Of a stretch of DNA of 21,988 bases, positions 6,656-13,877 are shown one piece after another. Source of the stretch: an uncultured Sutterella sp. Lineage in GTDB: Bacteria > Pseudomonadota > Gammaproteobacteria > Burkholderiales > Burkholderiaceae_F. Position numbers and translations under genes: made by a program. Location of the stretch: the NCBI GenBank assembly GCA_934249275.1, contig CAKQKT010000020.1:1-21988 (forward strand), written 5' to 3'. Within the stretch, counting starts at the first letter, position 1. Every line of letters starts with the position of its first letter. The notes beneath the pieces were generated by a model. That model made no database searches and was not told the DNA's origin. It worked only from the letters and a program-made list of their open reading frames with translations.

Positions 6656-7858
6656 TTAGAAGAACTTCACGAAGAAGCCGGCGAGGAAGACGGAGGTGAT
6701 GGTCACCGTCACGAAGCCGCCCACGATCATCGGCGGGAAGAGACGGCTCATCAGGAAGTCGACTTCGGCCTTGTCGGCGCCTTCCTCATTGCAGATGCGT
6801 TCGGTCATGATCGCGTCGAACGGGAAGCCGTAGAGGGCCGTGAGGCAGCTCGCGAAGCCGAGGTAGGGCGAGATCTTGAGGAAGCGGCCGACGATGGCGG
6901 CCATGATCGCCATGCCGATGACGCCGATCACGATGAGGATGAGCATCGGGCCGATGAGCTTGGCCATCAGTTCGGGATTGCTGTCGCCGAGGCCGTTGTA
7001 GACGAACATGATCAGGGCGAGGAAGAGGAAGTCCTTGGAGCCGGTGCGGGAGAGCACGTTGGGTTCCAGGAAGCCGAGGCGGCAGAAGACGACGCCGCAG
7101 ACGAGGGCCCAGATGGCGCCGTTGACCGGCGTGCTCACGCCGAGCACGAAGGCGAGCCAGGCGACGAGTGCAACCTTGAGGAGCACGAAGTATGGGGTGT
7201 TCCAGGACTTCGGCGTGGCGAGCACGCCCTGCTTGGATTCGTTGCCCGGAAGTGCGAGCGCATCGGCCATGACCTTGCGGGCGTCGACGCCCTTGTCGTC
7301 AACCTTGCCGGCGCGGAAGGCGGCAAGCTGGCGGCGGGCTTCAAGCTTGAGGCAGACGGCCGTGAGCGGATAGCCGGCAAAGCCCTGAACGCAGTACATG
7401 ACGATGGCGAAGACGGCGGCGGCGTTGAGGCCGGCGGCAAGCGCGGCCTTCTGCATCATCGTGGTGGCCACGATGCCGCCCGCGAGCGGCGGAATGCCGG
7501 CAACAACAAGCGTGCGGTCCATGAAGAGGGGGCCGACGAACCAGCACAGGCCAACAAGGCCCGCAAGGCCGGCAAGACAGATCACCACGGTCTTCCACTG
7601 CTGCAGCAGGCGCTCAAGGCTGAAGAGCGTGCCCATGTGCGTGATGAGCAGGAAGATGGCGACCGACGAGCCGATCGGAAGAAGCTTGGAGTCTGCGACG
7701 AGCGTCTTCGGAAGGAAGGTCCAGTAGCAGATGAGGATCAGAACCGCGGAGATGAACACCGACGGAACCCACCCCTTTGTGAGTTTTGAGAGCACCTCGC
7801 CGGCCAGGATGATGGCGAGGCAGGCCGCGAAGGCCGAGATGAAGTTGTAAGTTAGCAT
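6656..7858 (-). CDS. polytopic inner-membrane permease, possibly Na+/glutamate-symporter-like
   Basis: The 400-aa protein is strongly hydrophobic with about 10-11 membrane segments (near residues 5-21, 31-49, 59-78, 89-112, 145-165, 222-241, 246-262, 275-290, 302-322, 332-348, 374-397) and a polar loop at 171-220. GIPPLAGGIVATT (121-133) breaks the helix pattern and may be a re-entrant substrate-binding loop; FPFDAIMTERICNEEG (345-360) is a second conserved-looking segment. The start at 7858 (MLTYNF) has AAGGA eight bases upstream; a longer in-frame reading from 7939 adds a proline-rich, unlikely N-terminus. The layout recalls GltS-like secondary transporters, but I do not recognise the family with certainty. 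The neighbouring M20D hydrolase suggests uptake of an acyl-amino acid, dipeptide or amidated compound. Substrate is unknown. Confidence 0.8.
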   Translation of the reverse strand: MLTYNFISAFAACLAIILAGEVLSKLTKGWVPSVFISAVLILICYWTFLPKTLVADSKLLPIGSSVAIFLLITHMGTLFSLERLLQQWKTVVICLAGLAGLVGLCWFVGPLFMDRTLVVAGIPPLAGGIVATTMMQKAALAAGLNAAAVFAIVMYCVQGFAGYPLTAVCLKLEARRQLAAFRAGKVDDKGVDARKVMADALALPGNESKQGVLATPKSWNTPYFVLLKVALVAWLAFVLGVSTPVNGAIWALVCGVVFCRLGFLEPNVLSRTGSKDFLFLALIMFVYNGLGDSNPELMAKLIGPMLILIVIGVIGMAIMAAIVGRFLKISPYLGFASCLTALYGFPFDAIMTERICNEEGADKAEVDFLMSRLFPPMIVGGFVTVTITSVFLAGFFVKFF

Positions 7859-7986
7859 GGAAGTCGTCCTTGCCGCGCTGGTTGCGGGAGTTTGCGCAGG
7901 CCTCCCTGAGGGCCGGGGAGGCGCGTGATGCGCGTACATAAATTTTTATCCCGCGCGCTTGGAAATGAACGCCTTCCGAGGTGCAT

Positions 7987-8006
7987 TTGTGAACTTTATT
8001 TCACAA
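7987..8006. promoter_or_regulatory. perfect 7-bp-arm palindrome, candidate operator upstream of the permease
   Basis: TTGTGAA (7987-7993) and TTCACAA (8000-8006) are perfect inverted repeats around CTTTAT. The site is about 130 bp upstream of the permease start. It resembles a CRP half-site but the spacing is two bases too long for CRP (TGTGA-N8-TCACA), so another dimeric regulator is likelier. Confidence 0.45.
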
Positions 8007-8040
8007 TATATTGATGGGGGAGAGGCGAAATCGGCAGTTT

Positions 8041-8079
8041 CTCCTAAGGTGGACAGCTTAGGCAAATTGGCTTAAGGAG
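8041..8079 (+). repeat. overlapping inverted repeats with alternative pairing
   Basis: CCTAAG (8043-8048) can pair with CTTAGG (8057-8062), while the overlapping CTCCTAAG (8041-8048) can pair almost completely with CTTAAGGAG (8071-8079). If transcribed on either strand the two structures exclude each other. Function is unknown. Confidence 0.3.
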
Positions 8080-8177
8080 AAGTGCTTGGCGGGTTTCCCG
8101 ATGTTTGAGAAGACATTCGGGTCCGTCGACATTTCGGGTGCGTTCATGGAGACGGATAGGCGCGCTCAATGGCGGAC

Positions 8178-8192
8178 ATTGATAATATCAAT
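8178..8192. promoter_or_regulatory. perfect palindrome ATTGATA-A-TATCAAT, candidate operator
   Basis: Seven-base arms flank a single A, 125 bp upstream of the wHTH gene. It looks like an FNR box (TTGAT-N4-ATCAA) but has only three central bases between those half-sites, so true FNR binding is doubtful. It sits in an AT-rich block, suitable for a promoter. Confidence 0.4.
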
Positions 8193-8316
8193 ATCGTAAA
8201 TTGTGTTTGTAAAACACTATTTCTATCGATGCGACGGATGCGGACATCTGCAAGAATTGAGAAAACGCGGGCGATGCGTCGCCCGAAACCTGATTCACCG
8301 CATATGGAGAAATGAA

Positions 8317-8499
8317 ATGGAAGACAAGGACGTCATTCTTGAAGCCATGCGCAAGGCGGGCGAGCCGCTCAATGCCGGCAAGGTTGCCGAGCTTACGGGG
8401 CTGGACCGCAAGGCGGTCGACAAGGCCTTTGCGGCAATGAAGAAGACGGGCGAGATCGTTTCGCCCGTCCGCTGCAAGTGGGAGCCCGCCAAGAAGTAA
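8317..8499 (+). CDS. 60-aa winged-helix DNA-binding protein
   Basis: The 60-residue protein is almost entirely one winged helix-turn-helix: helix DVILEAMRKAG, helix NAGKVAELTG, recognition helix DRKAVDKAFAAMKKTG, then the wing IVSPVRCKWEP. It ends in basic AKK. GGAGA at 8306-8310 lies six bases before the chosen ATG; an in-frame reading from 8203 would add a Cys/Arg-rich stretch without its own good ribosome site. I recall similar tiny wHTH proteins in other proteobacteria, with unknown roles. It stands alone with its own terminator. It may be a transcription regulator of the adjacent genes or a nucleoid-associated factor; it is too small for a ligand-binding domain. The single cysteine in the wing could be a redox switch, which is speculation. 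Confidence 0.75.
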   Translation: MEDKDVILEAMRKAGEPLNAGKVAELTGLDRKAVDKAFAAMKKTGEIVSPVRCKWEPAKK

Positions 8500-8533
8500 G
8501 CGGCTCGCGAGACAATCGGAAAGAGGGAAATTG

Positions 8534-8565
8534 GGGCGCCGGCCGATGACCGGGGCCCTTTTTTT
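8534..8565 (+). terminator. intrinsic terminator after the wHTH gene
   Basis: GGGCGCCGG (8534-8542) pairs with CCGGGGCCC (8550-8558) with one mismatch across a 7-base loop, followed by seven T (8559-8565). Confidence 0.88.
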
Positions 8566-8599
8566 CGGCTTGTTTATGAGGCGCACTAGCCTCCTGCAG

Positions 8600-8628
8600 T
8601 TGGCTTTGCGCCGGAGAGTCGCTACAAT
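8600..8628 (+). promoter_or_regulatory. sigma-70-type promoter of the MATE gene
   Basis: TTGGCT (8600-8605) and TACAAT (8623-8628) are separated by exactly 17 bases. Transcription would begin near 8634-8636, only a few bases before a TTG at 8640 and about 40 bases before the ATG at 8676, which favours the ATG as start. Confidence 0.55.
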
Positions 8629-8675
8629 ATCGCGCTTGATTGAACAAAGCGCTCGTAGAAGCTCCCCAAACAGAC

Positions 8676-10019
8676 ATGTCCCCTGAAGTTCAAAGCCGCC
8701 GGGTTTATTCGAGCGGCACCATATTCCGCATGGCCGTTCCTCTGATGCTGAGCTTTCTGCTTGAGCAGCTCATTGGCATGACCGACGTTGCCTTTCTCGG
8801 GCGCGTGGGCGAGGTTGAGCTCGGTGCGGCGGCGATTGCCGGCGTCTTCTTTCTGACGCTCCTGATGCTGGGCCTCGGATACGGCTTCGGCGTGCAGGCA
8901 TACATGGGCGGCAGGAATGGAGAAAGGGCGTACGGGGAGATCGGGCGCGCGTTCCGCTCCGGGATCGTCTTTCTGCTGGGGCTCTCGGGCGCTCTCATTC
9001 TCTTTTCGAGCTTCGGCGCCAAGCCTTTCCTGGACTCTGCCTGCGAGTCGCCGGCGGTGGCGCACGCTGCCGACACGTACTTGTTCTGGCGCGTTTGGGG
9101 CCTGCCGTTTGCGCTGGCCTGCGCAATGCTTCGCGCGTTCTTCATTGCGACCCTGAAGCCCGGCGTCCTCACGGCGAGCTCGCTCGTCATGGTGGCCGTG
9201 AACTTCCTGCTCAACTACGTGCTCATCTTCGGCGCGGGTCCCGTGCCCGCGATGGGCATTGCCGGCGCGGCCATCGCGTCGACGATTTCAGAAGTCGTCT
9301 GCCTCGCGTTTCTCATCTGCTACGTGCTTCTCAGAGTGGATCACCGGAAGTACGCGCTCTTCGAGCGGCTCGTCTGGGACGGCCCGCTGCAGCGCACGCT
9401 CTTCAGGCTCGGGCGCTGGCTCATGGTTCAGGAGACGTTTGCATTCGTCGCGTGGCTCTTCTTCTTCCTTGCGGTCGAGCATCTGGGCGAGGAGCCCCTG
9501 GCCATTTCCAACATCGTGCGCCAGATCTGCTCAACGCTCTTTCTCTTCATTCACGCATTCGGCTCGACCTGCGGCGCCATTGCGGCCAATCTGATCGGCG
9601 AGGGCAGGGACGATGAGGTGCCGGGACTGGTGAGGCGCGGCCTCGTGCTCTGCATCTGGACGATGCTCCCTCTCATTGCGTTCACCGCCGCCTTCCCGGC
9701 GATGGTTCTCGGCGTCTTCACGAGCCTGGAGAGCGTGATCGAGGCTGCCGGCCCCACGCTCTACGTGATGCTCGGCTCCTTCCTCACGGCCGTGCCCGCC
9801 ATGTATCTTCTCTTCGTGATGGGCGGCATCGGCTGCACCTGGGAGAGCTCGGTGGCGACCATCGCCTCCGCAACGGCTTATCTCATCTACATCTTCGCGA
9901 GCGTCAGCGTCACGAACAACGTCGCCATCGTCTGGTTCGCCGACTGGATCTACTACATCGCGGGAGGGCTCGTCATTTGGGGATATTGGCGCAGAGGCGT
10001 CTGGCGCGCACGTCATTGA
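8676..10019 (+). CDS. MATE family multidrug/metabolite exporter
   Basis: The protein of 447 aa (459 if the TTG at 8640 is used) has the two-bundle, 12-helix MatE pattern: MAVPLMLSFLLEQLIGMTDVAFLGRVG at the N-terminus is the typical first helix pair with the conserved TDVAFLG motif, and a second MatE repeat begins around FRLGRWLMVQETFAFVAWLFFF. Family members export cationic or organic compounds in exchange for Na+ or H+ at the inner membrane. The start at 8676 is chosen because the likely promoter (8600-8628) would put transcription start almost on the TTG. Neither start has a strong Shine-Dalgarno, so the choice is not firm. The gene is monocistronic between a terminator and a non-coding region. 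Substrate cannot be predicted. Confidence 0.9.
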   Translation: MSPEVQSRRVYSSGTIFRMAVPLMLSFLLEQLIGMTDVAFLGRVGEVELGAAAIAGVFFLTLLMLGLGYGFGVQAYMGGRNGERAYGEIGRAFRSGIVFLLGLSGALILFSSFGAKPFLDSACESPAVAHAADTYLFWRVWGLPFALACAMLRAFFIATLKPGVLTASSLVMVAVNFLLNYVLIFGAGPVPAMGIAGAAIASTISEVVCLAFLICYVLLRVDHRKYALFERLVWDGPLQRTLFRLGRWLMVQETFAFVAWLFFFLAVEHLGEEPLAISNIVRQICSTLFLFIHAFGSTCGAIAANLIGEGRDDEVPGLVRRGLVLCIWTMLPLIAFTAAFPAMVLGVFTSLESVIEAAGPTLYVMLGSFLTAVPAMYLLFVMGGIGCTWESSVATIASATAYLIYIFASVSVTNNVAIVWFADWIYYIAGGLVIWGYWRRGVWRARH

Positions 10020-10442
10020 AGCCGCAATGCGAGAGAATTTCGACGGCCGGACTGTTGAGCATCAAGTCGATTTTGGACTGTTTCGGCCTTGACGCGCGAA
10101 GCGTCGAAATATTGTGAATCTTCATCCCGGACGATCTGAAGGGCAGCGCACGGCGTGCCGGAGAAGATCTATCAAGGGAGCGAAACGCGTGTTTGACAGT
10201 CCTTTTGAAAAAGACTGGCCGATTGTTTTCGTTAAGTGCGCTCTAGTTTTTTTGCTTGGCGCCGATAAGCATTTGATCTCGTTGTGAAATGAACGCGCGA
10301 GCGGCTCCGTGATATTGGGGTTTGTACCAATTCGGTCATCCGTTTGGATGAAGTTTGGCTATGCATAATGCCTGCCGTCAAAACACAACGCAAGCGGCCG
10401 GAGAGCCGGCTTGTCGACCCCTCAGATATTGGAGATTCTTCT
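10020..10442. other. 423-bp gene-free region upstream of the FadL-family gene
   Basis: No credible gene is seen. A hairpin at 10089-10107 (TTGACGC with GCGTCGA, one wobble, GCGAA loop) with a weak following A/T stretch may end MATE transcription. A 21-bp pseudo-palindrome lies at 10197-10217. Just before the FadL start, GCCGG-AGAG-CCGGC forms a small leader hairpin, then GGAG precedes the GTG. An AT-rich block near 10200-10290 probably contains the promoter, which I cannot define. Confidence 0.55.
10197..10217. promoter_or_regulatory. 21-bp pseudo-palindrome, candidate operator
   Basis: CAGTC-C-TTTT-G-AAAA-A-GACTG is symmetric about 10207 with a single mismatched pair. It overlaps the end of a TTGACA hexamer (10193-10198) that lacks a well-spaced -10. 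It could bind a dimeric regulator of the downstream porin gene. Confidence 0.35.
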
Positions 10443-11657
10443 GTGAAACGATTTGTGAAAATCGCGGCCGCCCTTGCGGTTGCATCGGCTTTTACCTCTC
10501 AGGCTCAGGCTGCCGGCTTCATGCTGACGGAGCAGTCCGCGGGTGCGCTCGGCCGCGCTTATGCCGGCGTCGGCGTTGACGGTCTGGACATTTCCGGCAT
10601 GTTCTACAATCCGGCCACCATGTCGCTGCACAGCGGCACCATGATGCAGGCGGGCTTTGTTCAGATCGGCGTCAATGCCGAGTATCAAGGTGTGATCAGC
10701 GGCGCGCATGAAAACGGCCGCCTGAAGTCTCAGACCATTCCGCACGGCTACCTGATGCATCAGATCAACGACAGCGTCTGGGCGGGCCTGGCCATGACCG
10801 TGCCCTGGGGGATGGGCACGGAATATGCCGACGGCTGGGAAGGCCGCGGCCGCGGCACGGCGAGCAAGCTTCGCTCCTTCGACTTCAATCCGAACATGGC
10901 CTGGAAGGTAAGCGACTCCCTGACTGTCGGCGCCGGCGTGTCGATCCAGTATGTGGCTGCCAATCTGAAGGTCGGCGCCCAGGACGCAACGCTTGGACAA
11001 TTCACGACGGAATACAAGGCCGACAGCATGGACTGGGGCTTCAACGTCGGCGCGATGTGGAAGCCTGTGGACAGCCTGCGCTTCGGCGTTTCGTATCGCT
11101 CTGAAATCGCTCATCACACCGAAGGCTGGTTTGCCACGTACTCGGCTCGCGGCGAGACCAAGATGGATGCGACCCTGGACGTCAGCGGCCCGGCATGGGC
11201 GATGGCGACGGTGGCCTGGGATGCAACGGATGCTCTCAGCCTGTACGGCACGTTCCGCTGGACGCAGTGGTCGAGCTTCGGCGATCTTCATATCAAGTCG
11301 AGCAGTGGTCCGCTGATTAAGACTATTCCCAATAAGTGGAAGGATACGTATCTCGGCACGGTCGGCTTTGACTACCGCATCGACGGCCGCTGGACGGTTC
11401 GAAGCGGCGTGGGCTACGAAACCTCGGCCATTGACGACTACAGGAACCGCACGGCCGTTCTTCCCGACGCCGACCGCTGGTGGTTTGCGGCCGGTCTCGG
11501 CTGCCGGTACAGCAAGGATCTTCAGTTCGATATCGGCGCTTCCTGGCTGAAGGGCGTTCACGAGCGCAGCCTGTATACGGCAACGGGTGCCGAATTCGGC
11601 CGATATGACAAGCTTGACGCCTATATCTTCGGCGTTCAGATGGTTTACAGCTTCTAA
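10443..11657 (+). CDS. FadL/OmpP1/TodX family outer-membrane hydrophobic-compound channel
   Basis: The 404-aa precursor starts at a GTG eight bases after GGAG; longer upstream readings lack a signal peptide at the N-terminus. Residues 1-24 (MKRFVKIAAALAVASAFTSQ, then AQA) form a Sec signal cleaved before AGFMLTEQSAGALGRAYAG. That mature start is the FadL hatch signature, including the conserved LGRAYAG and, a little later, MFYNPATM (the NPA motif). The remainder alternates amphipathic beta strands with many aromatic residues, and the chain ends in VYSF with the C-terminal Phe that directs barrel assembly. The family takes long-chain fatty acids or hydrophobic aromatics across the outer membrane by lateral diffusion. 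The substrate here is not deducible, and no fatty-acid degradation genes are adjacent. It stands alone, followed by two hairpins. Confidence 0.92.
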   Translation: MKRFVKIAAALAVASAFTSQAQAAGFMLTEQSAGALGRAYAGVGVDGLDISGMFYNPATMSLHSGTMMQAGFVQIGVNAEYQGVISGAHENGRLKSQTIPHGYLMHQINDSVWAGLAMTVPWGMGTEYADGWEGRGRGTASKLRSFDFNPNMAWKVSDSLTVGAGVSIQYVAANLKVGAQDATLGQFTTEYKADSMDWGFNVGAMWKPVDSLRFGVSYRSEIAHHTEGWFATYSARGETKMDATLDVSGPAWAMATVAWDATDALSLYGTFRWTQWSSFGDLHIKSSSGPLIKTIPNKWKDTYLGTVGFDYRIDGRWTVRSGVGYETSAIDDYRNRTAVLPDADRWWFAAGLGCRYSKDLQFDIGASWLKGVHERSLYTATGAEFGRYDKLDAYIFGVQMVYSF

Positions 11658-11663
11658 GGGGAG

Positions 11664-11682
11664 TGCGGCATCAGGTGCCGCA
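11664..11682 (+). terminator. first of two tandem hairpins after the FadL-family gene
   Basis: TGCGGCA (11664-11670) pairs perfectly with TGCCGCA (11676-11682) around a five-base loop, nine bases after the stop. There is no U-tract, so it may stabilise the mRNA 3' end rather than terminate. Confidence 0.5.
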
Positions 11683-11696
11683 TGAGCCTGAAAGGA

Positions 11697-11728
11697 TTAG
11701 GGCGTACGACTCCGGTTGTACGCCCTAA
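11697..11728 (+). terminator. second, longer hairpin after the FadL-family gene
   Basis: TTAGGGCGTAC (11697-11707) pairs perfectly with GTACGCCCTAA (11718-11728), with three further inner pairs possible. It is a strong stem but lacks a real T-run, so it may be a Rho-independent-like terminator with weak tail or an mRNA end protector. Confidence 0.55.
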
Positions 11729-11823
11729 AGTCGTTATGGGGGCCGGATGATCGGTGCCCCGACGGCAGACCCATGCGGGGCTTAAGGCTGATCCGGCAGG
11801 TTTTCCGCTACGATGAGGATGGG

Positions 11824-11838
11824 TCCCGCAATGCGGGA
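11824..11838. promoter_or_regulatory. palindrome TCCCGCA-A-TGCGGGA upstream of the ribokinase-like gene
   Basis: Seven-base perfect arms around one base lie 30 bp before the start codon. A related partial copy, CCCATGCGGGG, is at 11771-11781, about 50 bp upstream. The position fits an operator near the transcription start or a leader hairpin. Confidence 0.4.
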
Positions 11839-11868
11839 TGATCGAACTTACTTTCAGCAGCAGATGCC

Positions 11869-12771
11869 ATGGCAGTTCTCAACATCGGCTCACTCAATCT
11901 TGATTACGTTTATCGCGTTCCGTATTTTGTTCGTCCCGGCGAAACGCTTGCGGCCTTGCACCGCGCCGTCCATGCGGGCGGAAAAGGCCTGAATCAGTCT
12001 GTGGCGCTTGCCAGAGCGGGCGCGAAGGTTCGCCACGCGGGCTGCGTCGGCGCCGACGGCGGAATGCTCGCCGACCTGCTGAAGAGCGAAGGCGTCGATG
12101 TTTCCATGCTCGCCGTCCATGAATCGGAAGCAAGCGGGCACACATTCATCCAGGTGACGGAGGACGGCGAAAACGGCATTCTCTACTATCCCGGCACCAA
12201 CGGCTGCGTGACGGTCGAGGTCATTCTTCCGGCGCTTGACGCATGCAATGCGGACGATCTTGTGATGCTTCAGAACGAACTGCCGGACACGGCGGGCCTG
12301 ATCAACGCCGCACTCGAGCGCCGTCTTCGGGTCGTGCTCAATCCGTCTCCGCTGGACGCCGGTCTGCTCAAGGCGCCGCTCGACAGGCTCCATGCGCTCA
12401 TCGTGAACGAAACAGAGGCCCGCGGACTGCTGGGCGCCGAAGCCGAAGGCGTTGAGGCGCGTGAGCTGATGCCACTTCTTGAAAAGCACTTCTCGAAGGT
12501 CATTCTGATTCTCACGCTCGGGAGTGCCGGTGCATTGGGACGCGAGCCCGGAGAGGCGGCCTTCTTCGTGCCGGCCGTGAAGGTGAAGGCCTTGGATACG
12601 ACAGGCGCGGGCGACACGTTCGCAGGCTATGTTGCGGCGGCGCTTGATGCGGGCGAAAGGCTCGAGCCCGCCATGCGGCGTGCGGCCAGAGCGTCGGCCA
12701 TATCCGTGACGCGCGAAGGCGCCGCGCCGTCCATTCCGACGCGCGCCGAAGTCGAGGCGTTCGACGCCTGA
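11869..12771 (+). CDS. rbsK: PfkB family carbohydrate kinase, probable ribokinase
   Basis: The 300-aa protein has the ribokinase fold signatures: NIGSLNLDYVY at the N-terminus, GGKGLNQ (37-43) for sugar binding, NE (180-181), TLGSAG (216-221) of the ATP site, and DTTGAGDTFAGY (243-254) with catalytic base D249 and the anion hole. E. coli RbsK is 309 aa. It would phosphorylate ribose or a related sugar with ATP in the cytosol. The neighbouring nucleoside hydrolase 23 bases downstream releases ribose, which supports ribokinase over other PfkB members. GGKGLNQ differs from the usual GGKGANQ at one residue. No strong Shine-Dalgarno precedes the ATG. A palindrome upstream suggests control by a dedicated repressor that is not in this window. 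Confidence 0.85.
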   Translation: MAVLNIGSLNLDYVYRVPYFVRPGETLAALHRAVHAGGKGLNQSVALARAGAKVRHAGCVGADGGMLADLLKSEGVDVSMLAVHESEASGHTFIQVTEDGENGILYYPGTNGCVTVEVILPALDACNADDLVMLQNELPDTAGLINAALERRLRVVLNPSPLDAGLLKAPLDRLHALIVNETEARGLLGAEAEGVEARELMPLLEKHFSKVILILTLGSAGALGREPGEAAFFVPAVKVKALDTTGAGDTFAGYVAAALDAGERLEPAMRRAARASAISVTREGAAPSIPTRAEVEAFDA

Positions 12772-12794
12772 AGAACAAAATGAAGGAGGCATCC

Positions 12795-13754
12795 ATGACG
12801 ACAGGCACTCAACAACAGAAGATCGACATCATTCTCGACTGCGATCCGGGTTACGACGATGCGGCGGCGATTCTGCTGGCAGCCGGCAATCCGAACGTAA
12901 ACGTCCTCGCGATTACGGTCGTGGCGGGCAATCAATCGATTGCGAAAGTCTCGCGCAATGCGCTCGCCGTAGCGCAGACGGCGGGCTTGACGAACGTTCC
13001 CATCGCCGCAGGCGCAACGCGTCCGCTGATGCGCGAGCCCGAGGTCGCTGCCGAAATCCACGGTGAGTCGGGTCTTGACGACGTGACGCTTCCAACGGAG
13101 ACGAGCCTGACGCTCGATTCCCGTCATGCCGTGCAGGTGATCATTGACACCGTGATGAGCCGCCCGGCCGGGACGGTGACGCTCGTGCCGACGGGACCGC
13201 TCACCAACATTGCTTTGGCGGTCCGAATGGAGCCGAGAATCGTCGGGCGCGTGAAGGAAGTCGTGCTCATGGGCGGCGCCATTCATAAAGGCAATCACGG
13301 ACCGTTCTCGGAATTCAACATCGGCACCGATCCGGAGGCCGCCGACATCGTCTTCAAGGAAAAGTGGAAGATCGTCATGGTGGGTCTGGATCTGACGCAT
13401 CAGGCAAGAGTGACGGACGAGCAGGTCGCGCGCATCGCGGCGATCCCGACGAAGTCGGCCCGCTTGCTCGCGCAGATTCTCTCGGCCTTCAACGTGCGCT
13501 ACCGTGCAATCCGGGGCGTGGGCGACGCGCCGCTTCACGATCCGTGCGCGGTTGCATGCGCTCTGGACGCGACGGTGGTGAAATGCGTGCCGGTTCCGAT
13601 CGGGATTGAGCTCACAGGGACGCTCACCTGCGGCATGACCGTGGCGGACTTCAGGAAAAAGGCGCCGGAAAACTGCCATACTCATGTTGCGCTCGAATTG
13701 GACTGGGCGCGATTCTGGGACATGATGGCGGACGCAGTATCGAGACTGCCGTAA
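12795..13754 (+). CDS. inosine-uridine-preferring nucleoside hydrolase
   Basis: The 319-aa protein carries the Ca2+-binding DCDPGYDDA signature (15-23; usual form DTDPGxDDA), TVVAGN (41-46), H89 in IHGESGLDD, TGPLTNIA, VLMGGA, EFNIGTDPEAAD and LHDP near residue 240, all typical of the IunH/RihA-type family. It hydrolyses ribonucleosides to base and ribose. ATG at 12795 is chosen because AAGGAGG lies six bases upstream; the in-frame ATG at 12780 sits before that site. Both active-site histidines of the pyrimidine-preferring RihA/RihB group appear present (H89 and the HDP histidine), so uridine or cytidine may be preferred. With the upstream kinase it forms a short salvage operon: nucleoside to ribose to ribose 5-phosphate. 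A terminator follows within 50 bases. Confidence 0.92.
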   Translation: MTTGTQQQKIDIILDCDPGYDDAAAILLAAGNPNVNVLAITVVAGNQSIAKVSRNALAVAQTAGLTNVPIAAGATRPLMREPEVAAEIHGESGLDDVTLPTETSLTLDSRHAVQVIIDTVMSRPAGTVTLVPTGPLTNIALAVRMEPRIVGRVKEVVLMGGAIHKGNHGPFSEFNIGTDPEAADIVFKEKWKIVMVGLDLTHQARVTDEQVARIAAIPTKSARLLAQILSAFNVRYRAIRGVGDAPLHDPCAVACALDATVVKCVPVPIGIELTGTLTCGMTVADFRKKAPENCHTHVALELDWARFWDMMADAVSRLP

Positions 13755-13800
13755 AGAGCGCCTTGAAATGCGCCTCTTATGACGCGCATGACTGACAGGA

Positions 13801-13836
13801 AAATCGGGAATCCTCCTTGCGGAAGACTCCCGATTT
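13801..13836. terminator. intrinsic terminator between convergent nucleoside hydrolase and tetR genes
   Basis: AAATCGGGA (13801-13809) pairs perfectly with TCCCGATTT (13828-13836), with an inner TCC/GGA extension. T-rich ends on both strands suit bidirectional termination for the two convergent operons. Confidence 0.8.
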
Positions 13837-13877
13837 GAATTTGGGGCGCGAGCCCCGGACGCATACCCTTGCGGGTC

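Larger units (their letters stand above)
7859..8316. other. 458-bp gene-free stretch between divergent genes
   Basis: No convincing coding sequence lies here. It is the shared upstream region of the permease (- strand) and the wHTH gene (+ strand) and becomes clearly AT-richer around 7930-8010 and 8175-8225. It holds two perfect palindromes (7987-8006 and 8178-8192) and a set of mutually exclusive pairing segments (8041-8079), listed separately. It likely carries divergent promoters, which I cannot place with confidence. Confidence 0.6.

Noticed and set aside
5426..7789. Long + strand frames (5426-6583 and 6635-7789) opposite the M20 and permease genes
   Set aside because: Both are shadows of recognised - strand genes; products are Ala/Asp/Glu/His-rich and domain-free.
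7989..8005. CRP site reading of the palindrome
   Set aside because: TGTGA and TCACA are separated by eight bases instead of six, so a standard CRP site is not supported.
10193..10221. Promoter at the perfect TTGACA upstream of FadL
   Set aside because: No acceptable -10 hexamer occurs 16-19 bases downstream.
10422..11561. 379-codon antisense frame over the FadL gene
   Set aside because: The sense strand has signal peptide, FadL hatch motif and C-terminal Phe.
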